Of a DNA stretch of 64,000 nt, positions 37,483-46,859 are shown in pieces; position 1 is the stretch's first letter; every line of letters begins with the position of its first letter. Location of the stretch: the NCBI RefSeq assembly GCF_001426885.1, contig NZ_LMFP01000029.1, positions 41,250-105,249 of the forward strand, read 5' to 3'. The notes under the pieces were generated by a model that ran no database searches, had not been told where the DNA came from, and saw only the letters and a list, made by a program, of their open reading frames with translations. The DNA is from Pelomonas sp. Root1444 (lineage in GTDB: Bacteria > Pseudomonadota > Gammaproteobacteria > Burkholderiales > Burkholderiaceae_C). The position numbers were made by a program, and so were the translations under genes.

Positions 37483-38697
37483 ATGACCGCAACGACGACG
37501 GCCATGCCTGAGCGCACCGATGGCCTGCACCCCGCGCTGCCGCGCGACGGCCTGGCCGGCACGCTGGTGGGCCGTGTCTGGCGCGCCGGCCCGCCGGACG
37601 GGCCCGCCGTGGTGGTGCTGCGCCCCGAGGGCGTGTTCGATGTCAGCCGGCAGTTCGCCACCATGAGCACGCTGCTCGAGACCGACGCGCCGGCGCGCGC
37701 CGTGCGCTCGGTGCAGGGCGAGTTCTTGTGCAGCGTCGACGCGCTGCTCGCCAACAGCCAGGCCGGTGGCCGCGACGCGGCCGTGCCCTGGCTGCTCGCG
37801 CCCTGCGACCTGCAGGTGGTGAAGGCCGCCGGCGTGACCTTTGCCGCCAGCCTGATCGAACGCGTGATCGAAGAGCAGGCCGGCGGCGACGCGAGCCGCG
37901 CGCAAGGGCTGCGCAGCCAGGTCACCGCCTTGATCGGCACCAGCCTGTCCGAGATCCGGCCCGGCTCGGCCCAGGCGCAGGCGCTCAAGGCACTGCTGCA
38001 GCAGAAGAAGCTGTGGTCGCAGTACCTCGAGGTCGGCATCGGGCCCGACGCCGAGGTCTTCACCAAGGCGCCGGTGCTGGCGGCCGTCGGGCACGGCCAG
38101 GACATCGGCATCCGCGCCGATTCGGCCTGGAACAACCCGGAGCCCGAGGTGGTGCTGGCCGTCAACAGTCGCGGTGGCATCGTCGGCGCCGCGCTCGGCA
38201 ACGACGTCAACCTGCGCGACATCGAGGGCCGCAGCGCGCTGCTGCTCGGCAAGGCGAAGGACAACAACGCGTCCTGCGCCATCGGCCCCTTCATCCGCCT
38301 GTTCGACGACCACTTCGGCCTGGACCAGCTGCGCCGCGAGACCGTGCACCTGCAGGTGAGCGGCCCCGACGGTTTCACGCTGCGCGGCATCAACACCATG
38401 GCCAGCATCAGCCGCGACCCGGTCGACCTGGTGGCGCAGACGCTCGCCAGCCACCAGTACCCCGACGGCTTCATGCTGTTCCTCGGCACGCTCTTCGCGC
38501 CCACCGAGGACCGTGACGAGCCCGGCGGCGGCTTCACCCACAAGCTGGGTGACGTGGTCACCATCCACAGCCACTGGCTGGGCAGCCTGCAGAACCGGGT
38601 GACGCATTGCGACGCCGCGCCGCCCTGGCGCTTTGGCCTGCGCGCCCTGATCGGCAACCTGGCCGAACGCGGCCTGCTGCAGGGAGCGCGGCTGTGA
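37483..38697 (+). CDS. FAH-family 2-keto-3-deoxy-pentonate dehydratase-like protein
   Basis: A 404-aa fumarylacetoacetate-hydrolase-fold protein, resembling the 2-keto-3-deoxy-L-arabinonate/D-xylonate dehydratase (XylX) of Weimberg pathways, which makes alpha-ketoglutarate semialdehyde. Metal ligands probably include the Glu pair in NNPEPEVVLAV and the Asp in GNDVNLRDIEG. GAGGA precedes the ATG at 37483; the longer frame to 37342 runs antiparallel to the end of the dehydratase gene and is not used. The stop overlaps the DctQ start (GTGA). Confidence 0.82.
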   Translation: MTATTTAMPERTDGLHPALPRDGLAGTLVGRVWRAGPPDGPAVVVLRPEGVFDVSRQFATMSTLLETDAPARAVRSVQGEFLCSVDALLANSQAGGRDAAVPWLLAPCDLQVVKAAGVTFAASLIERVIEEQAGGDASRAQGLRSQVTALIGTSLSEIRPGSAQAQALKALLQQKKLWSQYLEVGIGPDAEVFTKAPVLAAVGHGQDIGIRADSAWNNPEPEVVLAVNSRGGIVGAALGNDVNLRDIEGRSALLLGKAKDNNASCAIGPFIRLFDDHFGLDQLRRETVHLQVSGPDGFTLRGINTMASISRDPVDLVAQTLASHQYPDGFMLFLGTLFAPTEDRDEPGGGFTHKLGDVVTIHSHWLGSLQNRVTHCDAAPPWRFGLRALIGNLAERGLLQGARL

Positions 38698-39293
38698 TAG
38701 ACGCCACCATCGAGCGGTTCTGCCGCGTGATCGACTTGGCTGTCGCCGCCGCACTCGCCGTGATGGTGGTGCTGGTGTTCGGCAATGTCGTGCTGCGGTA
38801 TGGCTTCAACTCCGGCATCGCCGTCAGCGAGGAAGTCTCGCGCTGGCTGTTCGTCTGGCTGTGCTTCATGGGCGCCGTGGTGGCGATGAAGGACGGTGCG
38901 CACCTGGGCACCGACATGCTGGTGTCGCGCCTGCCGGTGGCCGGCAAGAAGGCCTGCATGGTGCTGGGCCATCTGCTCATGCTGTACGTGACGTGGCTGT
39001 TCCTCGATGGCAGCTGGCAGCAAGCCCGCCTCAACCACGACGTGACAGCGCCGGTGACCGGGGCGCCGGTGTCCGTCTTCTACGCCGCGGGCGTGGTCTT
39101 CTCGCTCTGCGCCGGCCTCCTGCTGCTGTTGCAGCTCGCGCGCCTGCTGACCGGCCGGCTGCGTGAAAGCGAGCTCGTGATGGTCAAGGAGTCGGAAGAG
39201 CAGGCCGAACTCGAAACGCTGCAGGCCGAGTTGGCGCGCGAGGAGTCGCTGCGGGCCTCGTCGCCCACATCCGGCAGCCGCACACGGCCATGA
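38694..39293 (+). CDS. TRAP transporter small membrane subunit (DctQ type)
   Basis: A 199-aa inner-membrane protein with four hydrophobic segments and the DctQ core VSEEVSRWLFVWLCFMGAVVA. The start is a GTG embedded in the previous stop (GTGA). After the last membrane helix there is an unusually long acidic, Glu/Leu-rich tail (about residues 155-199) that could form a short coiled coil. Works with the DctM subunit that follows with an ATGA overlap. Confidence 0.88.
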   Translation: MIDATIERFCRVIDLAVAAALAVMVVLVFGNVVLRYGFNSGIAVSEEVSRWLFVWLCFMGAVVAMKDGAHLGTDMLVSRLPVAGKKACMVLGHLLMLYVTWLFLDGSWQQARLNHDVTAPVTGAPVSVFYAAGVVFSLCAGLLLLLQLARLLTGRLRESELVMVKESEEQAELETLQAELAREESLRASSPTSGSRTRP

Positions 39294-40567
39294 CCGTCTT
39301 CATCTTCCTCGGCAGCCTCCTCGGCGCGATGGCGCTGGGCATTCCCATCGCCTACGCCCTGCTGGCCAGCGGCGTGGCGCTGATGTGGCACCTGGGTCTG
39401 TTCGACGCGCAGATCCTGGCGCAGAACTTCATCAACGGGGCCGACAGCTTTCCGCTGCTGGCGGTGCCCTTCTTCATGCTTGCCGGCGAGATCATGAACG
39501 CCGGCGGGCTGTCGCAGCGCATCGTCAACTTCGCGCTCGCGCTCGTCGGCCACGTCAAGGGTGGGCTGGGCTACGTCGTGATCCTCGCGGCCTGCCTGCT
39601 GTCGGCGCTGTCGGGCTCGGCTGTGGCGGACGCCGCCGCGCTCACGGCGCTGCTGCTGCCGATGATGATCAAGGCCGGGCACAAGAAGGAGGTGTCGGGC
39701 GGGCTGATCGCGGCGTCCGGCGTGATCGGCCCCATCATTCCGCCGAGCATCGGCTTCGTGATCTTCGGCGTGGCCGCCAACGTGTCGATCACCAAGCTGT
39801 TCATCGCCGGCATCGTGCCCGGCATCATGATCGGCGTGGGCCTGGCGCTCACCTGGTGGTGGGTGGGCCGCAAGGAGACGCTCGCACTGCCCCAGCGCAG
39901 GACGCGGGCCGAGGTCTGGGCGGCGGCACGCGACTCGGTGTGGGCGCTGATGCTGCCGGTGTTCATCCTGGTGGGCCTGCGCATGGGCGTGTTCACGCCC
40001 ACTGAAGCGGCGGTCGTGGCCGCCGTCTACGCGCTCTTCGTCGCCACCGTGATCTACCGCGAGCTGTCGCTGAAGGCCCTTTACAGGATCTTCGTCACGG
40101 CGGCCCGCACCACCGCGGTGGTGATGTTCCTGGTGGCCGCGGCCATGGTGTCGGCCTGGTTGATCACGGTGGCCAACCTGCCGGCGCAGATGGTGGACCT
40201 GCTGCGCCCGCTGCTCGGCAACCAGACGCTGCTGCTGATCGCCATCATGGTATTGGTGATGCTCGTGGGCACGGCCATGGACATGACGCCCACCATCCTG
40301 ATCATGACGCCGGTGCTGATGCCCTTGATCAAGGCCGCCGGCATCGACCCCGTCTACTTCGGGGTGCTGTTCATCATCAACAACTCCATCGGCCTGGTCA
40401 CGCCGCCGGTGGGCACGATCCTGAACGTCGTGGCGGGCGTGGGCCGCATGAAGATGGACGAGGTCACGCGCGGCGTACTGCCGTTCATGGCCGCGCAGTT
40501 CGCGGTGATGTTCGTGATGGTGCTCTTCCCCCAGACGGTGCTGGCGCCGCTGCGGTGGTTCTATTGA
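39290..40567 (+). CDS. TRAP transporter large membrane subunit (DctM type)
   Basis: A 425-aa sodium-coupled permease with about 12 hydrophobic segments. Family signatures include NAGGLSQRIVNFALALVGH, the SALSGSAVADAAAL motif and the IIPPSIGFVIFG loop, plus NNSIGLVTPPVGTILNV near the end. It completes the DctPQM transporter of the sugar-acid operon. The convergent lactonase gene ends 73 bases downstream. Confidence 0.92.
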   Translation: MTVFIFLGSLLGAMALGIPIAYALLASGVALMWHLGLFDAQILAQNFINGADSFPLLAVPFFMLAGEIMNAGGLSQRIVNFALALVGHVKGGLGYVVILAACLLSALSGSAVADAAALTALLLPMMIKAGHKKEVSGGLIAASGVIGPIIPPSIGFVIFGVAANVSITKLFIAGIVPGIMIGVGLALTWWWVGRKETLALPQRRTRAEVWAAARDSVWALMLPVFILVGLRMGVFTPTEAAVVAAVYALFVATVIYRELSLKALYRIFVTAARTTAVVMFLVAAAMVSAWLITVANLPAQMVDLLRPLLGNQTLLLIAIMVLVMLVGTAMDMTPTILIMTPVLMPLIKAAGIDPVYFGVLFIINNSIGLVTPPVGTILNVVAGVGRMKMDEVTRGVLPFMAAQFAVMFVMVLFPQTVLAPLRWFY

Positions 40568-40640
40568 CGCGCCCACCCCCGGCGCGGGCTGCGCGGCTGC
40601 TCACGGCCGAGCTGCGCCGAGGCCCGTCCCGTCGCCTGGT

Positions 40641-41768
40641 CTACCGCCGCACGAACCGCACATGGGTCGGCCGATCCATCGCCACTTCACTCCCCACGGG
40701 TGACAGCGTGCCGCGCTCCGCATCGATGCGAAACGAGGTGACGTTGCCGCCGTTCTGATTCGCCGCCACCAGAAACCGCCCCCCGGGCACGATCCCGAAG
40801 CTGCGCGGCGTGCGACCGCCGGTGCCCGTCGTCTCGATGAACCGCAGCGAGCCGTCCTGCGGGTCGATGGCGAACACCGCGATGCTGTCGTGCCCGCGGT
40901 TGGACACGTAGAGGAACCGGCCGTTGGGGTGGACCAGCGTTTCGGCGGTGCTGTTGCCTTCCGCCTGCGCACCGCGCGGCAGCGTGGACAGCACCTGGAA
41001 GCCCTCCAGCGCGCCGGTCGCCGCATCCAGGAGGTAGGCGGCCACGCGGGAGGTCAGCTCCAGGTTCACGTAGACGTGGCGGCCGTTCGGGTGGAAGGCC
41101 AGGTGGCGCGGGCCGCCGCCGGGCTCGGTGGTGGCGAAGGCGGGCGCGTTTGGCGAGAGCCGCCCGCTGGCCGCATCCAGCCGGTAGATCAGCACCTTGT
41201 CCAGCCCCAGGTCGGGCACGTAGGCGCGGGTCTGGGTCGGGTCGGCGTAGATGCCGTGGGGGTGCGGTTCCTTCTGGCGCTGCAGGTTGACGCTGGAACC
41301 TTCATGCTGGACGGTCGAGGCCGCCGGCTGCAGGCGGCCGTCGCTGCCGATGGGGTAGGACACGACGTTGCCTCCGCCGTAGTTGGCCAGCAGCAGCACG
41401 CGCCCGCTGGCGTCGATGGACACATGGCAGGGGCCGTTGCCCCCGGAGGGCTGGGTGTTGAGCAGCTTCAGGCTGGCGTCCGGCTGCACGGCGAAGGCGG
41501 CCACTTCTTCCTGCCAGGCACCGTCGGCGTCGCGGCTGGCGGCGGTCGCGTAGACCAGCGGCTTGCTCGGGTGCATGGCCAGGAAGCCCGGGTTGCCGAT
41601 GGCAGCGGCCAGCCGCGGCGGCGACAGCGCGCCGGTCGTCTCGTCGAGGGTGGAGACGTAGATGCCCTTGCTCTCGCCGCTGGTTTGGGTGCCGACATAG
41701 ACCAGCGTCTCGGCGGGGGTGGCGATGGGCATCAGGGCGGCGCTGAGCGCCAGGGCGAGTTTCTTCAT
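40641..41768 (-). CDS. Periplasmic lactonase family protein (6-phosphogluconolactonase-like propeller)
   Basis: A 375-aa seven-bladed beta-propeller of the lactonase family (COG2706, Pgl-type). It has a signal peptide ending near TPAE-T, so it works outside the cytoplasm and not on phosphorylated 6-phosphogluconolactone. Recurrent blade words such as YVGTQT, GPCHVSIDASGRVLLLANYGGGNV-type strands, EPHPHGI and GGPRHLAFHPNGRHVYV are present. Next to a sugar-acid uptake operon it probably opens sugar lactones to acids in the periplasm before TRAP uptake; this role is inferred. Confidence 0.82.
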   Translation of the reverse strand: MKKLALALSAALMPIATPAETLVYVGTQTSGESKGIYVSTLDETTGALSPPRLAAAIGNPGFLAMHPSKPLVYATAASRDADGAWQEEVAAFAVQPDASLKLLNTQPSGGNGPCHVSIDASGRVLLLANYGGGNVVSYPIGSDGRLQPAASTVQHEGSSVNLQRQKEPHPHGIYADPTQTRAYVPDLGLDKVLIYRLDAASGRLSPNAPAFATTEPGGGPRHLAFHPNGRHVYVNLELTSRVAAYLLDAATGALEGFQVLSTLPRGAQAEGNSTAETLVHPNGRFLYVSNRGHDSIAVFAIDPQDGSLRFIETTGTGGRTPRSFGIVPGGRFLVAANQNGGNVTSFRIDAERGTLSPVGSEVAMDRPTHVRFVRR

Positions 41769-41923
41769 GCAGGTCGTCGGGTCGAAGGGCAGGGGCCCCG
41801 GGGCGCTGGCGGATGGCTGCCGCCGCCGGGCCCCGCATTGGACCCGATGGGCGGGCCAGCCCCAGGCTTGCTAGGCCGGGTTTCGCGATACCCTGGCAGC
41901 GTGCCAGCGGCAAAGGATGGCTT

Positions 41924-44900
41924 GTGAGTCAACTGGGTGGCCACCGTCGAAGAAGGAGACGCCTCGCGCCAGGCCTGCTGCTGGTTTCGGCGCTGTGCAT
42001 GCCGGCACTCCCGGCGCTGGCGCTCGATGCGCCCCCGCAGATCTCGCAATACGCGCACACCTCATGGACCGCGCGGGACGGGACGTCGCTGGGCCTGGTG
42101 TTCTCGATGGCGCAGACCCAGGACGGCTATCTGTGGCTTGGCGGGTCATTTGGCATGTTCCGCTTCGACGGGCTGCGGTTCACGCCCTGGCAGCCGCCGG
42201 CCGGGCAATCGCTGCCGGACAACCCCTATGCCCTGCTGGTGTCCCGCGACGGGACGCTCTGGATCGGCACCTTCGACGGCCTGGCGAGCTGGAACGGCAA
42301 GACGCTGACCCGCCACCCGCAGGTCGGCGGCGGCTTCGTGACGTCGTTGTTCGAGGACCGTGAAGGCACGGTCTGGGCCGGCCTGCTCGGCAGCGAGGGG
42401 CGGCTGTGCGCCATTCGCGCGGGGCAGGAGACCCAGTGCGTCAAGCCGGACGGCGGGTTCGGCCAGTTCGTCTGGAGCCTGACCGAGGACAGCGCCGGGG
42501 CGCTGTGGGTGGGGGCGGAGTCCGGCCTCTGGCGCTGGAAGCCCGGGCCACCTCAGCGGGTCGAGACACCCGGCATGCGCGTGGGCGACTTGAGCGCGGC
42601 CGCCGGGGGCCAGCTGCTGGTCGCCATCCGTGGTGCCGGGATCAGGCGCGTCGTGGGCGACAAGCTCGTGCCCTTGCCGATGCGAAGCGCTACCCGGCCC
42701 GGCGAGTGGCTTTCCGACCAAGAGATCAAGGCCAACAAGCTGCTGCTGGACCGCGACGGCGGCCTGTGGGTGGGCTCCGAGGCTCATGGCCTCGTCCATC
42801 TGCAAGACGGCAAGGCCGACATGTTCAACCGCGCGGACGGCCTGTCGGGCAACATCGCCTGCAGCCTGTTCGAAGACCGCGAGGGCAACATCTGGTTCGG
42901 CAGCGAAAAGGGCGTGGACCGCTTCCGCAAGTTGCCGGTGACGACGATCTCGACGCTGCAGGGCCTGCCCAGCGGGGCGACGAAGTCCGTGCTGGCCACG
43001 TCGGACGGCAGCGTCTGGGTGGGCACCGCCGAAGGGCTGGCGCGGTGGCGCAAGGACGCGAGGCCCACCGTCTACAAGGAGCGCGACGGGCTGCCCGCTG
43101 CGGCGGTGCAGTCCATGTACGAAGACAGCGACAAGCGCCTCTGGGTGAGCACGGGCCGGGGCCTGGCCTACTTCGCCGCCGACCGCTTCGTCGCCGTCAA
43201 CGGCGTGCCCGGCCGGGAGTTCTACTCCATCACCGGGGACGAGGCGGGCAACCTCTGGCTGTCGGCCAATGACGGTCTGGTGCGGCTGCGCAAGGGCCAG
43301 GTCGTCGAGAACATTCCGTGGGCCACGCTGGGCCGCCGGCAGCAGGCCAAGATCATCCTGGCCGACGGCACGGGCGGCTTGTGGCTGGCCTTCTGGCAGG
43401 ACGGCGGCGTCCTGTATTTCAAGGATGGCAAGGTCCAGGCGGCCTACCTGCCGGCGCAAGGGCTGGGTGCCGGCCATGTCGCCGGGCTGCGGCTGGATGC
43501 CGACGGCGCCGTGTGGGCGGCCACGGAGAAGGGCGGCCTGAGCCGGATCAAGGACGGCCGCGTGGACACGTTGACCGTCGGCAACGGCCTGCCGTGCAAC
43601 ACGGTGCACTGGTCGGCGCTGGACGACAACGGCTCGCTTTGGATGTATGCGGCCTGCGGGCTGGTGCGTGTGATGCGCGACGACCTCGCGGCCTGGATCG
43701 CCGACCCGGGCGGCCACCGCATCGCCCCGAAGGTCATGGGCGCGGCGGACGGCGTGCCCCTGATGGCCTTCTCACCGGCCTACTTCAACCCGCCCGTGGC
43801 CAAAGGCCCGGAGGGCAAGCTGTGGATGGTGTCGGGCGTCGACCTCCAGGTCGTCGCCCCCGACCATCTGCCCATCAACCCGCTGCCGCCGCCGGTCCAC
43901 ATCGAGACGCTGGTCGCCGACCACAAGGCCTACACCGTCGCCGACGGCCTGACCCTGCCACCGCGCGCCCGCGACCTCAGCATCGAGTTCACTGCGCTCA
44001 GCCTGGTCGACCCCAAGAGCACGCGCTTCCGCTACCGCCTCGAAGGCCACGACACCGACTGGCAGGAGGTCGTCGACCGGCGTCAGGCCACCTACACCAA
44101 CCTGCCGCCCGGCCACTACCGCTTCCACGTCAAGGCCGCCAACAACAGCGGCGTGTGGAACGAAGAAGGCGCGCAGCTCGCTTTCGCCATCGAGCCCGCC
44201 TTCTACCAAACCCCCTGGTTCCGCGTCGCCGCCGCAGTCGTGCTGCTGGGCCTGGCCTGGAGCGGCTTCCAGCTCTGGCTGCACATGCGCATCCGGCGCC
44301 TGCACCGCCAGTTCGAGGCCCGGCTGGAAGCGCGTGTCGCCGAGCGGACGCGCATCGCCCGCGACCTGCACGACACCCTGCTGCAACACTTCCACGGCCT
44401 GCTGCTGCAGTTCCAGGCTGCGTTCAACCTCCTGCCCGAGCGCCCGCGCGAATCCAAGCAAGTTCTCGCCGGCGCCATCGACCGCGCCGCCGAAGCCATC
44501 ACCGAAGGCCGCGACACCGTGCACGGCCTGCGCACCTCCACCCAGGAAACCAACAACCTCGCCGAAGCCCTGCAAGCCCTCGCCGAAGACCTCGCCCACG
44601 AGAACGGCCACACCGCCACCGCCCACGTCCAGGTGCATGGCGCGCCGCAGGCGCTGCACCCGCTGGTGCGCGACGAAACCTTCCGCATCGCCGGCGAGGC
44701 CCTGCGCAACGCCTTCCACCACGCCCAGGCCCGGCGCATCGACGTCGAGATCCGCTACGACGCCCGGCAGCTGCTCGTGCGCGTGCGCGACGACGGCAAA
44801 GGCATTGCTGCGGACGTGCTGCGCGCCGGCGAGAAGGAAGGCCACTTCGGGCTCAGCGGCATGCGTGAACGCGCCGCGCTCGTCGGCGGCCAACTCGCGC

Positions 44901-45052
44901 TGCGCAGCGGCGGCACCGACCCCGGCGCCGGCGCCGGCGCCGGTGCCGAAGTGGAGTTCAGCGTGCCCGGGTCACGCGCGTACAGTCGGCCTGCACCGAC
45001 GCGGGCCTGGTTCCTCCCTAAAAGGCTCGCCCCCAGCGAGATCGGCGAATGA
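41924..45052 (+). CDS. Propeller-sensor histidine kinase (Reg_prop/Y_Y_Y-HisKA_3)
   Basis: A 1042-aa membrane kinase. A signal-anchor is followed by a large periplasmic two-bladed-propeller set of Reg_prop repeats (recurring LWIGTFDGL, VWVGTAEGL, IWFGSEKGV words), a Y_Y_Y domain (FRYRLEGHDTDWQEV, about 710-770), one membrane helix, then HisKA_3 with the phosphoacceptor in RIARDLHDTLLQHFHGLLLQ and a HATPase with DDGKGI and GHFGLSGMRERA. The GTG start at 41924 has AAAGGA six bases upstream. The C-terminus has a Gly-Ala run from tandem GGCGCC units (about 44920-44940). It overlaps the next gene by 4 bases, its predicted phosphorylation partner. Such sensors often detect polysaccharide or sugar signals. 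Confidence 0.9.
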   Translation: MSQLGGHRRRRRRLAPGLLLVSALCMPALPALALDAPPQISQYAHTSWTARDGTSLGLVFSMAQTQDGYLWLGGSFGMFRFDGLRFTPWQPPAGQSLPDNPYALLVSRDGTLWIGTFDGLASWNGKTLTRHPQVGGGFVTSLFEDREGTVWAGLLGSEGRLCAIRAGQETQCVKPDGGFGQFVWSLTEDSAGALWVGAESGLWRWKPGPPQRVETPGMRVGDLSAAAGGQLLVAIRGAGIRRVVGDKLVPLPMRSATRPGEWLSDQEIKANKLLLDRDGGLWVGSEAHGLVHLQDGKADMFNRADGLSGNIACSLFEDREGNIWFGSEKGVDRFRKLPVTTISTLQGLPSGATKSVLATSDGSVWVGTAEGLARWRKDARPTVYKERDGLPAAAVQSMYEDSDKRLWVSTGRGLAYFAADRFVAVNGVPGREFYSITGDEAGNLWLSANDGLVRLRKGQVVENIPWATLGRRQQAKIILADGTGGLWLAFWQDGGVLYFKDGKVQAAYLPAQGLGAGHVAGLRLDADGAVWAATEKGGLSRIKDGRVDTLTVGNGLPCNTVHWSALDDNGSLWMYAACGLVRVMRDDLAAWIADPGGHRIAPKVMGAADGVPLMAFSPAYFNPPVAKGPEGKLWMVSGVDLQVVAPDHLPINPLPPPVHIETLVADHKAYTVADGLTLPPRARDLSIEFTALSLVDPKSTRFRYRLEGHDTDWQEVVDRRQATYTNLPPGHYRFHVKAANNSGVWNEEGAQLAFAIEPAFYQTPWFRVAAAVVLLGLAWSGFQLWLHMRIRRLHRQFEARLEARVAERTRIARDLHDTLLQHFHGLLLQFQAAFNLLPERPRESKQVLAGAIDRAAEAITEGRDTVHGLRTSTQETNNLAEALQALAEDLAHENGHTATAHVQVHGAPQALHPLVRDETFRIAGEALRNAFHHAQARRIDVEIRYDARQLLVRVRDDGKGIAADVLRAGEKEGHFGLSGMRERAALVGGQLALRSGGTDPGAGAGAGAEVEFSVPGSRAYSRPAPTRAWFLPKRLAPSEIGE

Positions 45053-46845
45053 CCGCAGCACTCACCCGCATCCAGGTCCTGTGCGTCGACGACCACCCCA
45101 TCGTGCGCCAGGGCATCGCAACCCTGTTGTCCGTCGAGCCCGACATGGCCCTCGTGGCCGAAGCCGCCAACGGCCGCGAAGCCATCCAGCAATACCGCGC
45201 GCACCGCCCGGACGTCACGCTGATGGACCTGCAGATGCCCGGCATGAGCGGGCTCGACGCCATCGGCGCCATCCGCGCCGAATTCCCCGACGCGCGCATC
45301 ATCGTGCTCACCACCTACGCCGGCGACGCCCAGGCACAGCGCGCGCTGCAGGCCGGCGCGCGCGGCTACCTGCTCAAGAACGCCCTGCACAAGGAACTGC
45401 TCGACGCCATCCGCAGCGTGCACGCCGGCCGCAAGGCGCTGCCCTCCGAAGGCTCCTTCGAGCTCGCCGGCCAGGTCGCCGACGAAGCCCTCACGCCCGC
45501 GGAAATCAGCGTGCTGCGCTTCATCGCCCAGGGCAACGCCTACCCCGAGATCGCCCGCGCGCTCTCGCTCAGCCAGGACGCCGTCGAAGGCCAGGTGCGC
45601 GCCATCCTGGCCAAACTCGACGCCCAGGACCGCACCCACGCCGCGATGGCCGAACTCAAGCGCGGCATGGTGCAGACCGAGCGTGCCGCGCGGCACGCCG
45701 CCGAAGCCGCCAACCGCGCCAAAAGCCAGTTCCTCGCCGGCATGAGCCACGAACTGCGCACCCCGCTCAACGCCGTCCTCGGCTACGCGCAGCTGCTGAC
45801 CATGGAAGGCGGCCTGACCGAGCGGCAGGCGCGCGGGCTGGACACCATCCACGAAAGCGGCCAGCACCTGCTCGCGCTGATCAACGACATCCTCGACCTG
45901 GCGCGCATCGAGGCCGGCCGCACCGAGCTGAACGTGGCGCCGGTGAACCTCGGCGACCTGCTGCAGACGGTGGTCAACCTCATGCGCGTGAAGACCGACG
46001 AGAAGCAACTGGCCTTCGCGTTCGACGCCGCCGCCGGCCTGCCGGAGGCCGTGCTGGCCGACGAGCGGCGCCTGCGCCAAGTGCTGCTCAACCTACTGGG
46101 CAACGCCATCAAGTTCACCGACGCCGGCACCGTCACGCTGCGCGCGGCCGCCGAGCCCCAGGGCCAGGCACAGGTGCTGCTGCGCCTGGACGTCGAGGAC
46201 ACCGGCGTGGGCATGCGCCCCGACGACCTGGACCGCATCTTCGAACCCTTCGAACAGGTGGGCGACGCGCAGCGCCGCAGCGGCGGCACCGGGCTGGGCC
46301 TGGCCATCACCCGCGCGCTGGTGAACGACATGGGCGGGCAGGTGCAGGTCAGCAGCGAACCCGGCCGCGGCACCTGCTTCCGCGTGGAGCTGCCGCTGCC
46401 GCTGGCGCCGCCGGCGCAGGCCCAACCTGCGAAGCCAACTGAAGTGACAGCCGAGGTGCCCCGCTACCCGGGGCCGCCACGGCGCGTGCTGGTGGTCGAC
46501 GACGTGGCGGCCAACCGCACGCTGATGTGCGACTTCCTGACCAACGCCGGCTTCGAAGTGGCGCAGGCCAGCGACGGCAGCGAACTGCTGGCGGCGGCGC
46601 GGCGCTTCCGGCCGGACCTGATCGTGATGGACAGCGTGATGCCGTCGGTGGACGGCGTGGAAGCGACGCGGCGGCTGCGCCAGGACGCCGAGCTGGGCGG
46701 GGTGCCGGTGATCGCCGTATCGGCCTCGGCCACCGCCGAGCACCGCGCGGCGTGCCTGCAGGCCGGGGTCAACGTGTTCCTGACCAAGCCCGTGTCGCTA
46801 GAGGCGCTGCGCGGGCATATCGGTGAACAGCTCGGGTTGGACTGA
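45049..46845 (+). CDS. NarL-type response regulator fused to hybrid histidine kinase (REC-HTH-HisKA-HATPase-REC)
   Basis: A 598-aa single open frame. Residues 1-205 are a complete NarL/FixJ regulator: receiver with Asp60 (MDLQMPG), Thr88, Lys110, then a LuxR-type DNA-binding domain (about 147-205, TPAEISVLRFIAQGNAYPEI). It continues without a break through a helix (AARHAAEAANRAKSQFL) into HisKA with His234 (GMSHELRTPLNAVLGYAQ), HATPase (NLLGNAIKFTD, DTGVGM, GGTGLGLAITR) and a second receiver (about 478-596, IVMDSVMP, TKPVS). All phosphorylation residues are intact. A DNA-binding output combined with a kinase is unusual. The first receiver should take phosphate from the preceding propeller kinase. 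Confidence 0.87.
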   Translation: MTAALTRIQVLCVDDHPIVRQGIATLLSVEPDMALVAEAANGREAIQQYRAHRPDVTLMDLQMPGMSGLDAIGAIRAEFPDARIIVLTTYAGDAQAQRALQAGARGYLLKNALHKELLDAIRSVHAGRKALPSEGSFELAGQVADEALTPAEISVLRFIAQGNAYPEIARALSLSQDAVEGQVRAILAKLDAQDRTHAAMAELKRGMVQTERAARHAAEAANRAKSQFLAGMSHELRTPLNAVLGYAQLLTMEGGLTERQARGLDTIHESGQHLLALINDILDLARIEAGRTELNVAPVNLGDLLQTVVNLMRVKTDEKQLAFAFDAAAGLPEAVLADERRLRQVLLNLLGNAIKFTDAGTVTLRAAAEPQGQAQVLLRLDVEDTGVGMRPDDLDRIFEPFEQVGDAQRRSGGTGLGLAITRALVNDMGGQVQVSSEPGRGTCFRVELPLPLAPPAQAQPAKPTEVTAEVPRYPGPPRRVLVVDDVAANRTLMCDFLTNAGFEVAQASDGSELLAAARRFRPDLIVMDSVMPSVDGVEATRRLRQDAELGGVPVIAVSASATAEHRAACLQAGVNVFLTKPVSLEALRGHIGEQLGLD

Positions 46846-46859
46846 CCTGCCGACAGGCT

